DNA of 64,000 nt from Bradyrhizobium sp. AUGA SZCCT0283 (GCF_018130385.1 NZ_JAFCLU010000018.1:62001-126000); one strand, 5' to 3'; positions 27,554-36,688 are shown, counted from the first letter of the stretch. Notes: generated by a model not told the origin, from the letters alone. Numbers and translations are program-made.

Positions 27554-28564
27554 CTACCGGGCCGCGATAGCCCGGCCGGTCAGAATATCAAGGCCCCGGT
27601 TGGCTATCATTCTCGTCTTCCGGAACGCATTGGATAGGCGATCGCCAGGCGTGGTGACAACCGGCTTTCGGATTGTCTCGATCTGTTGCTCTTTCAGAAG
27701 AGGCACCACCACCCGTTCCGCTTCCGCGAGCGCCGCCGTGTAGGGCTCGTATAGTTTGTGCTTCATCAGGCTGGAAAACGGCGCATGATACAGCCGGTGG
27801 CTGTTGAAGTAATACCCGCCGCTGCGCTTGACCCCGAAAAAATGAAAGAACAGCAGCTTGTATCGCTGCTCGATCTCGACCTCGCCGTCGTTCCACTGCA
27901 GATGATAATCGGCAAAATTCCAGGGCGCGAGATTGGCCCCGAGATGCGATATGACATGGACGCCGCCAAACATTTCCGGCAATCGATCAAGGTAGCGCTG
28001 GTCAGCGAAGCGGTCACCCTCCACCCGGTCATAGCACCATTCGATGCAGCGCTCGCGCCACCAGCGCAAGGCCTGGATCCCGTCATCGCGTCTGCGAACG
28101 CTGACCCAGCCGACATTGTAGAGTCCGAACCTGCGCTGGCCTTCCAGCCCGCGGGCGAAACGATGCGGAACGATGCCGAACGCCGCGTCCTTCATTTCAT
28201 CGTAGATCGGATCGGGTGACGCGAAGAAGAAGAGATCGCTGTCGAGATAGGTGACCCACTCCGCATCCGGCTTGCTGTTCAACACGAAAAGCATCCAGGC
28301 CGGAGAACACGTGAAATAATACTCGATCAGGCTGCGCGTGGACCGCGTGGCCGCGACGTCGGGGTTGGCGCATTCGAAGTCCGCCAGCCGCACCGGTATC
28401 AGATTGGGCAGATCGAGCACAGTCAGAGCCTGGTGACAGGCCTCGCTCAGGCACAGCACCCAGAGCTCCGCACCCGGCGCATGCCGCTGCAACGAACGGT
28501 AGAGCGCCAGCCCGCGTGGCAGGTAGTTGTGATCGAAATAGGTACAATAGGCGCGGTTGGCCAT
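27554..28564 (-). CDS. GT8-like putative glycosyltransferase
   Basis: The 336-residue protein begins YCTYFDHNYLPRGLALYRSL, like GT8/LgtC-type enzymes. It has the metal-binding DSD of VTYLDSDLFFFASPDPIYDE near residue 105, FGLYNVGWVSVRR, and FADQRYLDRLPEMFGGVHVISHLGANLAPWN with the late His typical of nucleotide-diphosphate-sugar binding. It is the first gene of the leftward four-gene operon, 32 bases before the Gfo/Idh gene. It may transfer the sugar this operon makes. Confidence 0.75.
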   Translation of the reverse strand: MANRAYCTYFDHNYLPRGLALYRSLQRHAPGAELWVLCLSEACHQALTVLDLPNLIPVRLADFECANPDVAATRSTRSLIEYYFTCSPAWMLFVLNSKPDAEWVTYLDSDLFFFASPDPIYDEMKDAAFGIVPHRFARGLEGQRRFGLYNVGWVSVRRRDDGIQALRWWRERCIEWCYDRVEGDRFADQRYLDRLPEMFGGVHVISHLGANLAPWNFADYHLQWNDGEVEIEQRYKLLFFHFFGVKRSGGYYFNSHRLYHAPFSSLMKHKLYEPYTAALAEAERVVVPLLKEQQIETIRKPVVTTPGDRLSNAFRKTRMIANRGLDILTGRAIAAR

Positions 28565-28794
28565 GATCCCCGTCGCAGCTCAGGTCGCGAATTGCGCCGG
28601 TGCGTCACCGACATTGCGTCGGAAAGCGCCGCAATGGGCCATTCCTATCGCACCCGCTGCGATGGTGCAACGCGCGCTTGTTCGCATAAACCATTGAAAT
28701 ATTTCCGTTATGAGGAACGGAAAGCATTTTGTGCGCCGGTTGGCGCGTGCTAACGAGGCCCCTCCACCCTCGCCAACCATGAAGAGTTCGGCGC

Positions 28795-29673
28795 ATGAAT
28801 CGCAAAGGCATCATTCTGGCCGGCGGCCGCGGCACGCGGCTTTATCCGCTGACGCTCGCGACCTCGAAGCAGCTATTGCCGGTCTACGACAAGCCGCTGA
28901 TCTATTATTCGCTCACCACGCTGATGATGGCGGGCTTGCGCGAGCTTCTGATCATCACCACGCCGGAGGAAATCGACCAGTTCAGGCGCCTGCTCGGTGA
29001 CGGACGGCAATGGGGCATCGAGATTTCCTTTGCCATCCAGGATCATCCCGGCGGCATCGCGGAAGCTTTCCTGATCGGGCGGGATTTTCTCGCCGGCGGA
29101 TCCTCCGCGCTGATTCTGGGCGACAACATCTTCTATGGCGACAATCTGCGGGCGCTGCTCCGCACCTCCGCGCAGCAGAGCCGCGGCGCGACGGTGTTCG
29201 CGTGCTGGGTCGACGATCCCGAGCGCTATGGCGTCATCGAGTTCGATCTTTCTCATCGGCCGTTGCGGATCGTGGAGAAGCCGAAAGCGCCGAAATCCAA
29301 CTACGCCGTGACCGGTCTCTATTTCTACGACGAACGCGTCGTCGACGTCGTGCGCGAGATGAAGCCGTCGCCGCGCGGGGAACTCGAGATCACCGACGTC
29401 AACCAGTGGTACCTGGAACGCGGCGAGCTTCACGCCGAACGTTTCGGCCGCGGCTACGCCTGGCTCGACGCCGGCACGCATGAATCGCTGCTCGAGGCAT
29501 CGCAGTTCATCCACATCGTGGAAAAGCGCCAGGGACTGAAAATTGCCTGCCCGGAGGAAATCGCGTTCAGCCAGGGCTTCATCGACACCGAGCAGTTGCT
29601 GCGCCTCGCCGAGCCGATGAAAAACACCGGCTACGGCCAATACCTCATTCGCCAGGCGACGATTCCGCGCTAG
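28795..29673 (+). CDS. rfbA: Glucose-1-phosphate thymidylyltransferase, RfbA/RmlA
   Basis: Makes dTDP-glucose for rfbB. The 292-residue enzyme has ILAGGRGTRLYPLT (NTP loop), KQLLPVYDKPLIYYSLTTLM, ALILGDNIFYG, RYGVIEF, VEKPKAPKSNYAVTGLYFYD, GRGYAWLDAGTHESLLEAS and EEIAFSQGFID, all diagnostic. It stands alone in a rightward orientation, with a 230-base gap upstream likely holding its promoter. Its last four bases overlap the end of the convergent flippase gene. Confidence 0.96.
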   Translation: MNRKGIILAGGRGTRLYPLTLATSKQLLPVYDKPLIYYSLTTLMMAGLRELLIITTPEEIDQFRRLLGDGRQWGIEISFAIQDHPGGIAEAFLIGRDFLAGGSSALILGDNIFYGDNLRALLRTSAQQSRGATVFACWVDDPERYGVIEFDLSHRPLRIVEKPKAPKSNYAVTGLYFYDERVVDVVREMKPSPRGELEITDVNQWYLERGELHAERFGRGYAWLDAGTHESLLEASQFIHIVEKRQGLKIACPEEIAFSQGFIDTEQLLRLAEPMKNTGYGQYLIRQATIPR

Positions 29674-31190
29674 CGCGGTATGGCTGCAGTCAGTCTGGTG
29701 CGCACCCTTTCGATCACGAGCGGACTGGCCGCCACCGCAACGATTGCCAGCCATAGCCCGCATTCAACGAAGAACCGCAACGGTTCTGCCAGCGGAATGG
29801 CCAGCCGGATCGCCGTTCCCAGTGCCCAACCGGCAAGCGTCACCGTGACCATCACCGCGGCCAGGAACAACAAATGCCGCAGCGGATGCTGCAGCGTTTG
29901 CCGAATGATGGTCCGTCCCAACACACCGAACTGGATCAGGAGCTCGCTGGCGACGACAGCAATGGCCGCCCCAAGCAGGCCGATCGAGGGAATCAGGATC
30001 GCCGACAGCACGAGGAACAGGACGAGCTGCAGCGCCTTGGCCCGCAGCAACAATTGCCCTCGATCGCTGTAATTCGCGTAGCCCACTGCGAGGATCGAGG
30101 GGGCCACCGCAACCGTACCGATCAGCAACACAAAGGTGAGCGGGCGGTCGTAAGGGATGGCCCCGTGCGTCCAAAGCGCGAAGAAATCCTGCCAGAACGG
30201 CAAGAGGCCCGAGACCACCACGCTCGCCAGCAGCGCCACCAGCACGGAACCGCACGCGTAGAGGCTCTGCAGCCGCTGCCAATCGCCGACGGCATAATCG
30301 TGACCGAGTTCGGCGGCCAGGGGAAGGGTCGTCTGGATGCAAAGCACCCGTATCAGCCCGGCAACGACACGGGTCAGGCCCCATTGCGCTACCGCGACCC
30401 GGTCGGACACGAGCGCGCTGACCAGCAGTACCGGCAGATTGAGCAATGCGAGATCGGCGGCGCTTGCGACCGCGAACGGGACCGCTTTGCGGAATTGGCC
30501 GGCGATCCAGCCCGCCGAACACGTTGCGCGCAGCCCGCGCAAAAACGGAAACAGCCGCGGGGCATCCGACATCAGGAGATAGGCCGCAACCAGCACTTGC
30601 GCCGCGACATAGACGAGGGTGACGTAAAACAGGCTTTGGCTCAGCGCGACGGCCACGAGTTGCCCAAGCAGGGCTCCAAGCATCCCGAGATTGACGAACT
30701 TGACCGCCCTTCCGTAAAGACCGCGCGCGCGGTAAAGCGCCGCTGCAATATTGACCGGCAGCGTGAGGAGCGTGCCAACGATCATCGCGCCGAAGGCCAG
30801 GTCAAATTGCGCGATCGCGCCAAAGCCCAGCATCGCAGAGGGCGGAAGCACATGAATGAGAATCAGCGTGACGACAGCGAGCGTCCCCGCCAGCCCAAAA
30901 TAGATCCGCCGCAATTCGGCATAGAACTGCCCGGTACGACGATCGCTGTCGACGCTGGACTTGAACGCAAGAAAACGGTTGATCGCGCGAAATTGCAGCC
31001 CGGCATCAACGATCAGAACGAGATTCCCGGCGGCATAGATCGCCAGCCACGCGGCGAGCACGTCGTTCGACCAATAGTGCAGGAAGATGGGGACCAGCGC
31101 GACCTGCTGCGTGATTCCCAACGCCATTTGCAGGAGATTCGCCGACCAGCCTTCCGAGAGACGGCGCGCGCGGCTTGGGGAACCGGTCAT
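29670..31190 (-). CDS. Second polysaccharide flippase (MOP superfamily)
   Basis: The 506-residue protein has about fourteen membrane segments. It starts near SEGWSANLLQMALGITQQVALVPIFLHYW, characteristic of Wzx-like polysaccharide exporters, and carries a LTRVVAGLIRVLCIQTTLPLAAELG region mid-way. The start at 31190 is supported by GGAGAGGG seven bases upstream; the frame remains open to 31322. It differs from the 10540 flippase, suggesting two export routes or a mosaic locus. Confidence 0.82.
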   Translation of the reverse strand: MTGSPSRARRLSEGWSANLLQMALGITQQVALVPIFLHYWSNDVLAAWLAIYAAGNLVLIVDAGLQFRAINRFLAFKSSVDSDRRTGQFYAELRRIYFGLAGTLAVVTLILIHVLPPSAMLGFGAIAQFDLAFGAMIVGTLLTLPVNIAAALYRARGLYGRAVKFVNLGMLGALLGQLVAVALSQSLFYVTLVYVAAQVLVAAYLLMSDAPRLFPFLRGLRATCSAGWIAGQFRKAVPFAVASAADLALLNLPVLLVSALVSDRVAVAQWGLTRVVAGLIRVLCIQTTLPLAAELGHDYAVGDWQRLQSLYACGSVLVALLASVVVSGLLPFWQDFFALWTHGAIPYDRPLTFVLLIGTVAVAPSILAVGYANYSDRGQLLLRAKALQLVLFLVLSAILIPSIGLLGAAIAVVASELLIQFGVLGRTIIRQTLQHPLRHLLFLAAVMVTVTLAGWALGTAIRLAIPLAEPLRFFVECGLWLAIVAVAASPLVIERVRTRLTAAIPR

Positions 31191-31246
31191 CGACGCCCTC
31201 TCCGGAACGGTGCGCTCCAATGGCATGCGGTCAAGACGGCAATGGC

Positions 31247-31954
31247 CTAGCCATACATTTCGACCGGGGTCTGGGACGCCACAAAATACAGGTTGTGCCG
31301 CGTCGGATAGATGGTGTCCCACACGCGCACGAATTTGAAATGCGGCGTGAAGAAGCGCCGCAGATCTTCCTTGTCCTTGAATTCATACTCGTGAAGAGCA
31401 TTGCTCTTCTTGCCGGTCTTGTCTTCGGTGAGCGTATAACCGCTGAGGATGCCGTCAGCGCCGAGGCGCTCGACGATCGCGCCCATGATGGTATCGATTT
31501 CCTTTTCGGTAAAATGCTCGATCGCCGCATCCCACACGATGTTGTCGAACGGCCCCTCCGGCAATCCGGCGCGGATGTCCTGCTTGATGAACGTGATATT
31601 TGGCGCGGAATTGTACCGCCTGGCGTGGGGGATTGCATCCTCGTCGAAATCGAGAGCAATGATCGACCGGGCTCTGGTCGAGTAGAAGTGCCTTGCATTG
31701 AAACCGTCGCCGCAGCAGATCTCGAGCATCCTCGAATTCTCTTTGAGGACAAGCCGGGAAAACACGCCGCGCTCGACCCACAGGCTGTTGTTCGTTGCGC
31801 CCCATTGCCAGTACTGATCGAGAAAATGATCGAACCACTCGGGCCTCGGCTTGACGCCCCATTGCACGGCAAACTGCGCAAAGTGGGTCCAACCGACCAA
31901 CAGGCGCATGAACCAGTTGATACCCTTCAGGACGGATACCAGAAGCTGCTTCAA
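31247..31954 (-). CDS. Class I SAM-dependent methyltransferase
   Basis: The 235-residue protein has RMLEICCGDGFNARHF (motif I), IIALDFDEDAIPHAR (motif II) and FDNIVWDAAIEHFTEKEI (motif IV region), typical of class I methyltransferases of the UbiE-like group. A TTG start at 31954 has GGAG eight bases upstream; the first in-frame ATG is 31909. The frame is open much further upstream but without plausible protein. It lies 56 bases before the flippase start. The substrate is unknown; methylation of a glycan or of a lipid-linked intermediate is plausible. Confidence 0.78.
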   Translation of the reverse strand: MKQLLVSVLKGINWFMRLLVGWTHFAQFAVQWGVKPRPEWFDHFLDQYWQWGATNNSLWVERGVFSRLVLKENSRMLEICCGDGFNARHFYSTRARSIIALDFDEDAIPHARRYNSAPNITFIKQDIRAGLPEGPFDNIVWDAAIEHFTEKEIDTIMGAIVERLGADGILSGYTLTEDKTGKKSNALHEYEFKDKEDLRRFFTPHFKFVRVWDTIYPTRHNLYFVASQTPVEMYG

Positions 31955-32227
31955 CGAACATCTCCATCTTGATCGAAAAGTGCGGGATTCCGGGGCCGCT
32001 ACGGCAAACGCTTTTCCGGCGTCACTAACGTATGCAACAACAATCAGCAAGCCTGCTGGGCGCGGCAGCTTCGACGCACCACGCGCTTTGGCGTCCGCGG
32101 CCGGCCAAGGCATCGGCGTCATTACAGCCAGGCGGAGATCGGCCGTTGATTCCCGGCGCAAAAACCGCCAATTTGCGCACGTTCGAACCAGGGACCCAAC
32201 GCTCCCGGCAAGCACCAAAGTGAAACA

Positions 32228-33397
32228 GTGACAGCAGATTACATTCCGTTCAACCTGCCCTATGCCACCGGCAAGGAGATGATCTATGCAGCCGAGGCGC
32301 AGGGCAGCTACCACCTTTCCGGCGACGGGGCGTTCACCAAGCGCTGCCATCAATGGATCGAGGAACGAACCGGCTGCGCCAGGGCGCTGCTGACCCATTC
32401 CTGCACCTCCGCACTGGATATGGCGGCGCTGCTGCTCGACATCGAAAGCGGCGACGAGGTGATCCTGCCCTCCTACACCTTCGTATCGACCGCCAATGCG
32501 TTCGTTCTGCGCGGCGCGGTGCCGGTGTTCGTCGACATCAGGGAGGATACGCTCAATCTGGACGAACGGCTGATTGAGGACGCGATCACGACGCGGACGC
32601 GCGCGATCGTTCCGGTGCATTACGCCGGCGTCTCCTGCGAAATGGATTCGATCGCTGGGATCGCCCGACGCCATGACTTGAAAATCGTCGAAGACGCGGC
32701 CCAGGGCATCATGGCCGGTTACAAGAACCGGGCGCTTGGCGCGATCGGCGATCTCGGCAGCTTCAGCTTTCACGAGACCAAGAACATCATCTCCGGCGAA
32801 GGCGGCAGCCTGATGGTGCGGGATGAGGAGCTGGCGCAGCGCGCCGAGATCATTCGCGAGAAGGGAACCGATCGCGGCCGGTTTTTCCGCGGCGAGGTCG
32901 ACAAGTACACCTGGCAGGATGTCGGCTCGTCATTTCTGCCGAACGAAATCACTGCCGCCTTCCTCTGGGCGCAGCTCGAAGAGGCGCAGCAGATCACCAA
33001 TGAACGAGTGGTAATATGGCACCGCTATCACGCCATGTTGGAGCAGTTCGAACAATCGGAGTTGATCCGCCGGCCGATCATTCCCTCGGATTGCCAGCAC
33101 AACGGCCACATGTATTACGTTCTTCTTGCCCCCGGGATCGATCGTCAGGCCGTTCTGAGCGAGCTGAAGAACGCTGGAATCCATGCGGTGTTTCACTACG
33201 TTCCGCTACACTCCTCGCCTGCGGGAATGCGTTTCGGGCGTGCGCATGGTGACCTTTCGCTAACGACCTCACTATCGGAGCGTTTGATTAGACTGCCGTT
33301 GTGGCTCGGCTTGAACGACTTGCAGCAGCAGCGAATCTGCGAGGTGCTCGGAGCCATCCTGAAGCGGCTGTCACCATCGCGGACGCCGCCCGAGTAG
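32228..33397 (+). CDS. wecE: dTDP-4-amino-4,6-dideoxygalactose transaminase, WecE/RffA
   Basis: PLP enzyme of 389 residues that aminates dTDP-4-keto-6-deoxyglucose at C4 to dTDP-Fuc4N. It parallels Escherichia coli WecE closely: LSGDGAFTKRCHQWIEER, LLTHSCTSALDMAALLLDI, ILPSYTFVSTANAFVLRGA, VPVHYAGVSCEMD, VEDAAQGIM, the lysine K185 in FHETKNIISGEGG, REKGTDRGRFFRGEVDKYTW and VFHYVPLH. The start is a GTG at 32228. RfbA and RfbB supply its substrate, and a sugar formyltransferase at 35792 may act next. It is preceded by 273 bases with no clear gene. Confidence 0.94.
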   Translation: MTADYIPFNLPYATGKEMIYAAEAQGSYHLSGDGAFTKRCHQWIEERTGCARALLTHSCTSALDMAALLLDIESGDEVILPSYTFVSTANAFVLRGAVPVFVDIREDTLNLDERLIEDAITTRTRAIVPVHYAGVSCEMDSIAGIARRHDLKIVEDAAQGIMAGYKNRALGAIGDLGSFSFHETKNIISGEGGSLMVRDEELAQRAEIIREKGTDRGRFFRGEVDKYTWQDVGSSFLPNEITAAFLWAQLEEAQQITNERVVIWHRYHAMLEQFEQSELIRRPIIPSDCQHNGHMYYVLLAPGIDRQAVLSELKNAGIHAVFHYVPLHSSPAGMRFGRAHGDLSLTTSLSERLIRLPLWLGLNDLQQQRICEVLGAILKRLSPSRTPPE

Positions 33398-33498
33398 CCC
33401 CTTGCCTCACGTTAATTGAGGGGGCCAGACGAGGCGTGGCGCCGGTCAGCCAACCCGGGACGCCCTGTCTGTGCCTGGCGCCGGAGGCCGCCGATGGC

Positions 33499-33583
33499 CC
33501 CAGAAGCCATTTCGGCAGGCACTGGTGCTGGTCATCGGGATTACCCAGAGTTTCCAGCCGGTACTGCCGAAATGGCTTCTGGG
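33499..33583. repeat. Perfect 20-bp inverted repeat with 45-base spacer
   Basis: Bases 33499-33518 and 33564-33583 are exact reverse complements (CCAGAAGCCATTTCGGC core). They lie in the 308-base gap between wecE and the convergent methyltransferase gene, which has no credible gene. The arms could form a long hairpin in RNA or represent ends of a small mobile palindromic element. ORFs across it are shadows of the repeat. Confidence 0.85.
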
Positions 33584-33660
33584 TCACCTCTGCCTCGCTC
33601 AGAGTGGTCCGCTAGGCCTCCTACCCCAGGTAGAAATCCAGGGCGATCGACCTCGCAACC

Positions 33661-33690
33661 CGAGCGTGCTTATGGGAACAAGCACGTTCG
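33661..33690. terminator. Hairpin between wecE and the convergent methyltransferase gene
   Basis: Bases 33661-33671 pair with 33680-33690 (GAGCGTGCTT and AAGCACG-type arms, one G-T pair) around an eight-base loop. It lies after wecE and 15 bases beyond the end of the leftward methyltransferase gene, so it could end either transcript. It has no T-run, so intrinsic termination is not certain. Confidence 0.35.
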
Positions 33691-33705
33691 GTCAGGTCCA
33701 ACCCG

Positions 33706-34614
33706 CTAAATGGCTCGCGCAACCACAACCCGACTTCCGCCAGCCGCCCATCGAACGCCGGCAAGGGTCATTGCAACTTCCGACTGCAATGCCCTAAGGA
33801 GAATCTGGTTGACGGTCGAATTCAATCTGAATTCGTATGCATCCTCGTCAGCCTTGTTCCGGCGGAGTCGGCTAGCAGCCATTAGGGGCAACAATAACGC
33901 CGTGAACGAGGACGAAAATAACACCTTGAACCCGTTTTGCCGAAGCTTTGCTTCCAGTTCTCCGCGGCGGTAGCGGCGCTGATGACACGCGACCTCGTCA
34001 GCCCTGCTCCACAGCCAAGGGTGTTGCGGGACGGTGACGATTATCCCTCCGCCCTCGAGCATCGAGGCCCGCATTCCCCGGAGGACCGCTTCGTCATCCG
34101 CGATATGCTCGATCACGTCGAACGCGCCAGTGAGGTCGAAGAGACTTTCGGCCGGAATATGTCGTGCATCCATTTGTATCAATTCCGCCTCGGACGGAAG
34201 TCGCCCTTTCGCATATTCCAGGCCCGCGGGATGCAACTCCGAACCAACGACCCGATCCCACTTTCGCGATTGGGCTATTGCACGCAGCACGAATCCCGTG
34301 CCGCACCCTACCTCCATGAAGCGCCGGGCCTCTGGAAAGTACTTATTCATGAGACCCACAATGAGTTCATTGCGGGCGATGAACCAGAAATGCTCAGCCT
34401 CGAGCTGCGAAAGCTCATCGAACGACTTCGGATCGAATCCGTTGATCGTGTCGGCGAGATCCGGTGCAAACATAGACACGCCCCGCTGATGTGGAACTAT
34501 GTGGCCGCAGGCATTGCATGGGCGTCCAAGCGGCCAGATCGGCTCGCCAGCAAATACCGGTTGAACCGACGCGCAAGCAGGGCAGCGACGCCCGGATGGG
34601 GACAAATCAGGCAT
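33706..34614 (-). CDS. SAM-dependent methyltransferase with N-terminal zinc ribbon
   Basis: The 302-residue protein begins with a CPAC and CNACG pair about 25 residues apart, a zinc-ribbon pattern found ahead of some sugar-modifying methyltransferases. A class I domain follows: FMEVGCGTGFVLRAI, VVGSELHPAGLEYA, FDLTGAFDVIEHIADDEAVL and GGIIVTVPQHPWLWS. It is divergent from the GT2 gene. Codon use and base composition are more AT-rich than in the first 30 kb. The substrate is unknown; in this context a glycan or lipid-linked sugar. Confidence 0.8.
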   Translation of the reverse strand: MPDLSPSGRRCPACASVQPVFAGEPIWPLGRPCNACGHIVPHQRGVSMFAPDLADTINGFDPKSFDELSQLEAEHFWFIARNELIVGLMNKYFPEARRFMEVGCGTGFVLRAIAQSRKWDRVVGSELHPAGLEYAKGRLPSEAELIQMDARHIPAESLFDLTGAFDVIEHIADDEAVLRGMRASMLEGGGIIVTVPQHPWLWSRADEVACHQRRYRRGELEAKLRQNGFKVLFSSSFTALLLPLMAASRLRRNKADEDAYEFRLNSTVNQILLRALQSEVAMTLAGVRWAAGGSRVVVARAI

Positions 34615-34739
34615 TTATTTGTTTGCCGTGAATGGAGCCGAAGATAGAGTTGATATAGTCCGAATAGCACATTCGTGCGCCATTCTGGCAAGCCATTCAA
34701 GTTGTGGGTTTTGAGCTGTATGACCACCAGGATGCAAAG

Positions 34740-35792
34740 ATGATCGATGCAAGAACGGCACCTTCCGGCAAGTCCTCCAGTCGCGGGACGCCAGTTGCTG
34801 AAGACAATCCAGAGCCGACCTGGTCATTTGTAATTCCGGTCTATGGCTCACCGGAAAGCCTCGAGCCGCTCTGCAGTCGGATCAAGGAATCTTGCGCAGG
34901 GATACGTTACGAGTTGATTTTGATCGACGATCGCTGCCCAAAGGGCTCTTGGCAGGAGATAGAACGACTGGCGGCGACCGATCCAGCCATTCTCGGTATC
35001 CGGCTTTCGCGCAATTTTGGGCAACACGCCGCTATTCAGGCAGGATTGTCCCGCGCAAAAGGCGAATGGGTGATCGTAATGGATTGCGATCTTCAGGACA
35101 GACCTGAAGAAGTGCCACGACTGTGGGCCAAAGCACTTGAAGGGTTCGATGTCGTAAGGGCCAAGCGTGTCACGCGAAACGATCCGGTACATCGCCGCTT
35201 CCTTTCGCGCGCGTTCTATGCGCTCCTAAGCTACCTCACTGATACTCATCAGAACCCCGAGTTTTCCAATTTTGGGATCTACAATCGAAGAGTCATCGAA
35301 ACCATCACCGGCTGGGAAGAGGAATCCAAGTATTTTCCGGCGATCGTATCCTGGGTGGGCTTTTCGCAATCGACCCTGTCGGTTGAACAAGACCCCCGAT
35401 TTGTAGGCCGGTCCAGCTATACCATGCGGAAACTTCTGGCGCTCGCACTGAACATCATCGTTGGCTTCTCGGACAAGCCGTTGAAGATAGTCATGGCCAG
35501 CGGCTTTCTGATGGCCCTGTTCTCCTTCGGGATCTCGTTCTTTGTTCTGGCAGCGCATCTGCTCGGCACACTAACGGTGCAAGGGTGGGCCAGCATGGCG
35601 CTTTCTCTTTGGTTTGTCGCCGGCTGCGTTATGTTCTCGGTCGGCCTTACCGGCTTGTATGTCGGTCGAATCCTCGTCGAGACAAAGGGCCGTCCGACAT
35701 TTATCATCGATCGCGAGATCACAAGCCAACCAACGAGTTCGGCAACGAAAAGCTACGGCCGCTCTATCGTGAGTCACCCCGCTGTTTCATAA
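34740..35792 (+). CDS. Membrane-anchored family 2 glycosyltransferase (DPM/GtrB-like)
   Basis: The 350-residue protein has a soluble GT2 domain (WSFVIPVYGSPESLEPL, LILIDDRCPKGSW, IRLSRNFGQHAAIQAGLSRAKGEWVIVMDCDLQDRPEEVPRL) and two C-terminal membrane segments (around residues 235-305). This is the layout of undecaprenyl-phosphate sugar transferases such as ArnC, GtrB and DPM1. It would place a sugar on the lipid carrier for later use by a GT-C enzyme. ATG at 34740 is preferred over a GTG at 34704. The TAATG junction couples it to the formyltransferase, as in ArnC/ArnA-type pairs, so the two probably act on the same amino sugar. Confidence 0.88.
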   Translation: MIDARTAPSGKSSSRGTPVAEDNPEPTWSFVIPVYGSPESLEPLCSRIKESCAGIRYELILIDDRCPKGSWQEIERLAATDPAILGIRLSRNFGQHAAIQAGLSRAKGEWVIVMDCDLQDRPEEVPRLWAKALEGFDVVRAKRVTRNDPVHRRFLSRAFYALLSYLTDTHQNPEFSNFGIYNRRVIETITGWEEESKYFPAIVSWVGFSQSTLSVEQDPRFVGRSSYTMRKLLALALNIIVGFSDKPLKIVMASGFLMALFSFGISFFVLAAHLLGTLTVQGWASMALSLWFVAGCVMFSVGLTGLYVGRILVETKGRPTFIIDREITSQPTSSATKSYGRSIVSHPAVS

Positions 35793-36688
35793 TGACAAAA
35801 TCCGGAAAAATCGTCGTATGTGCAGCCGGAATGAAAGGCTTCGCTTTCGTGGAGGGCCTATTTCAAAAGGGCGTCCAGATCGATTCCATCGTGACTTATG
35901 CGCAGGCAGATGACCGAGCCAGGAGCTTTGAACGGTTGCGCGAGCTCGCAGCCGATCGTTCCATCCATCTACTGGACGCCCGTCGCCCGGCCATCCGGTC
36001 GGAGGACTTGACCTTCCTCGTCGGCTGGCAACACCTGCTATCACAAATCACGTTGTCAACTGTGGTGTTCCACGATTCTCTGTTGCCCCGATATCGCGGA
36101 TTTGCACCGACGGTGACCGCACTAATGAACGGAGATCGCGAGATCGGCGTAACTGCCTTGCAGCCCAACGATAGCGTCGACGAGGGGCCAATTATTGCGC
36201 AGCGCTCCCTGCCGATTTCCTATCCGATCAAGATAGAGGCCGCGCTGACGCTGCAGGCAGCCTTGATGACGGATTTGGCTATCGACATCGTCGATCAGTG
36301 GCGGCGAAACCAGCTCTCGGTTACTCCGCAGCAGGAGAACCACGCGACATACAGCATCTGGCGTGACGAAGAAGATTATGAGATCGACTGGTCCGCTGAT
36401 GCCCAAGCGATCGAACGCTTTGTGAACGCCGTTGGCTATCCCTATACCGGCGCCCGGACTACCGTTGGCGGTATCGAAACCATCAGAATTCTGGAAGTAT
36501 CGGTGGTTTCGGACATGCGTTTCGAAATTCGAGATGCCGGAAAGATCTGGAAGCTTGATGATGGTAAACCCGTCATCGTCTGCGGCGCCGGGATGATTCG
36601 AATCGAGAAATGGCGACGTGAAAACGGAACGGAGTTCGCGTTTCAACGGTTACGGACAAGGCTCGGGCCCGCCAGACCGGCTTTGTAG
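35792..36688 (+). CDS. Sugar N-formyltransferase (ArnA N-domain/VioF-like)
   Basis: The 298-residue protein has a formyltransferase domain, VVFHDSLLPRYRGFAPTVTALMNGDREIGVTAL (His of the active site), with the catalytic Asp in VDEGPII. A C-terminal domain follows (ATYSIWRDEEDYEIDWSADA, YPYTGARTTV) as in dTDP-amino-sugar formyltransferases. With WecE nearby, the likely product is dTDP-4-formamido-4,6-dideoxy-galactose, or the formylation occurs on a related amino sugar. Where ArnA has Asn-x-His this protein has Val-Phe-His. The start codon overlaps the GT2 stop (TAATG). Confidence 0.82.
   Translation: MTKSGKIVVCAAGMKGFAFVEGLFQKGVQIDSIVTYAQADDRARSFERLRELAADRSIHLLDARRPAIRSEDLTFLVGWQHLLSQITLSTVVFHDSLLPRYRGFAPTVTALMNGDREIGVTALQPNDSVDEGPIIAQRSLPISYPIKIEAALTLQAALMTDLAIDIVDQWRRNQLSVTPQQENHATYSIWRDEEDYEIDWSADAQAIERFVNAVGYPYTGARTTVGGIETIRILEVSVVSDMRFEIRDAGKIWKLDDGKPVIVCGAGMIRIEKWRRENGTEFAFQRLRTRLGPARPAL

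Noticed and set aside
21621..29673. dTDP-L-rhamnose pathway
   Set aside because: Only rfbA and rfbB are present; no epimerase RmlC or reductase RmlD was seen. The aminotransferases and the 2,3-dehydratase fit other dTDP sugars better.
31955..32773. Long N-terminal extension of the 31247 methyltransferase
   Set aside because: The open frame continues upstream but overlaps wecE on the other strand and has no domain; the TTG at 31954 has a ribosome site.
33288..33615. Hypothetical genes on both strands
   Set aside because: They run through the 20-bp inverted repeat, overlap wecE, and have compositions typical of shadow frames.
33661..33690. Strong rho-independent terminator
   Set aside because: The stem is good, but neither strand has a T-run after it, so only a low-confidence entry is given.
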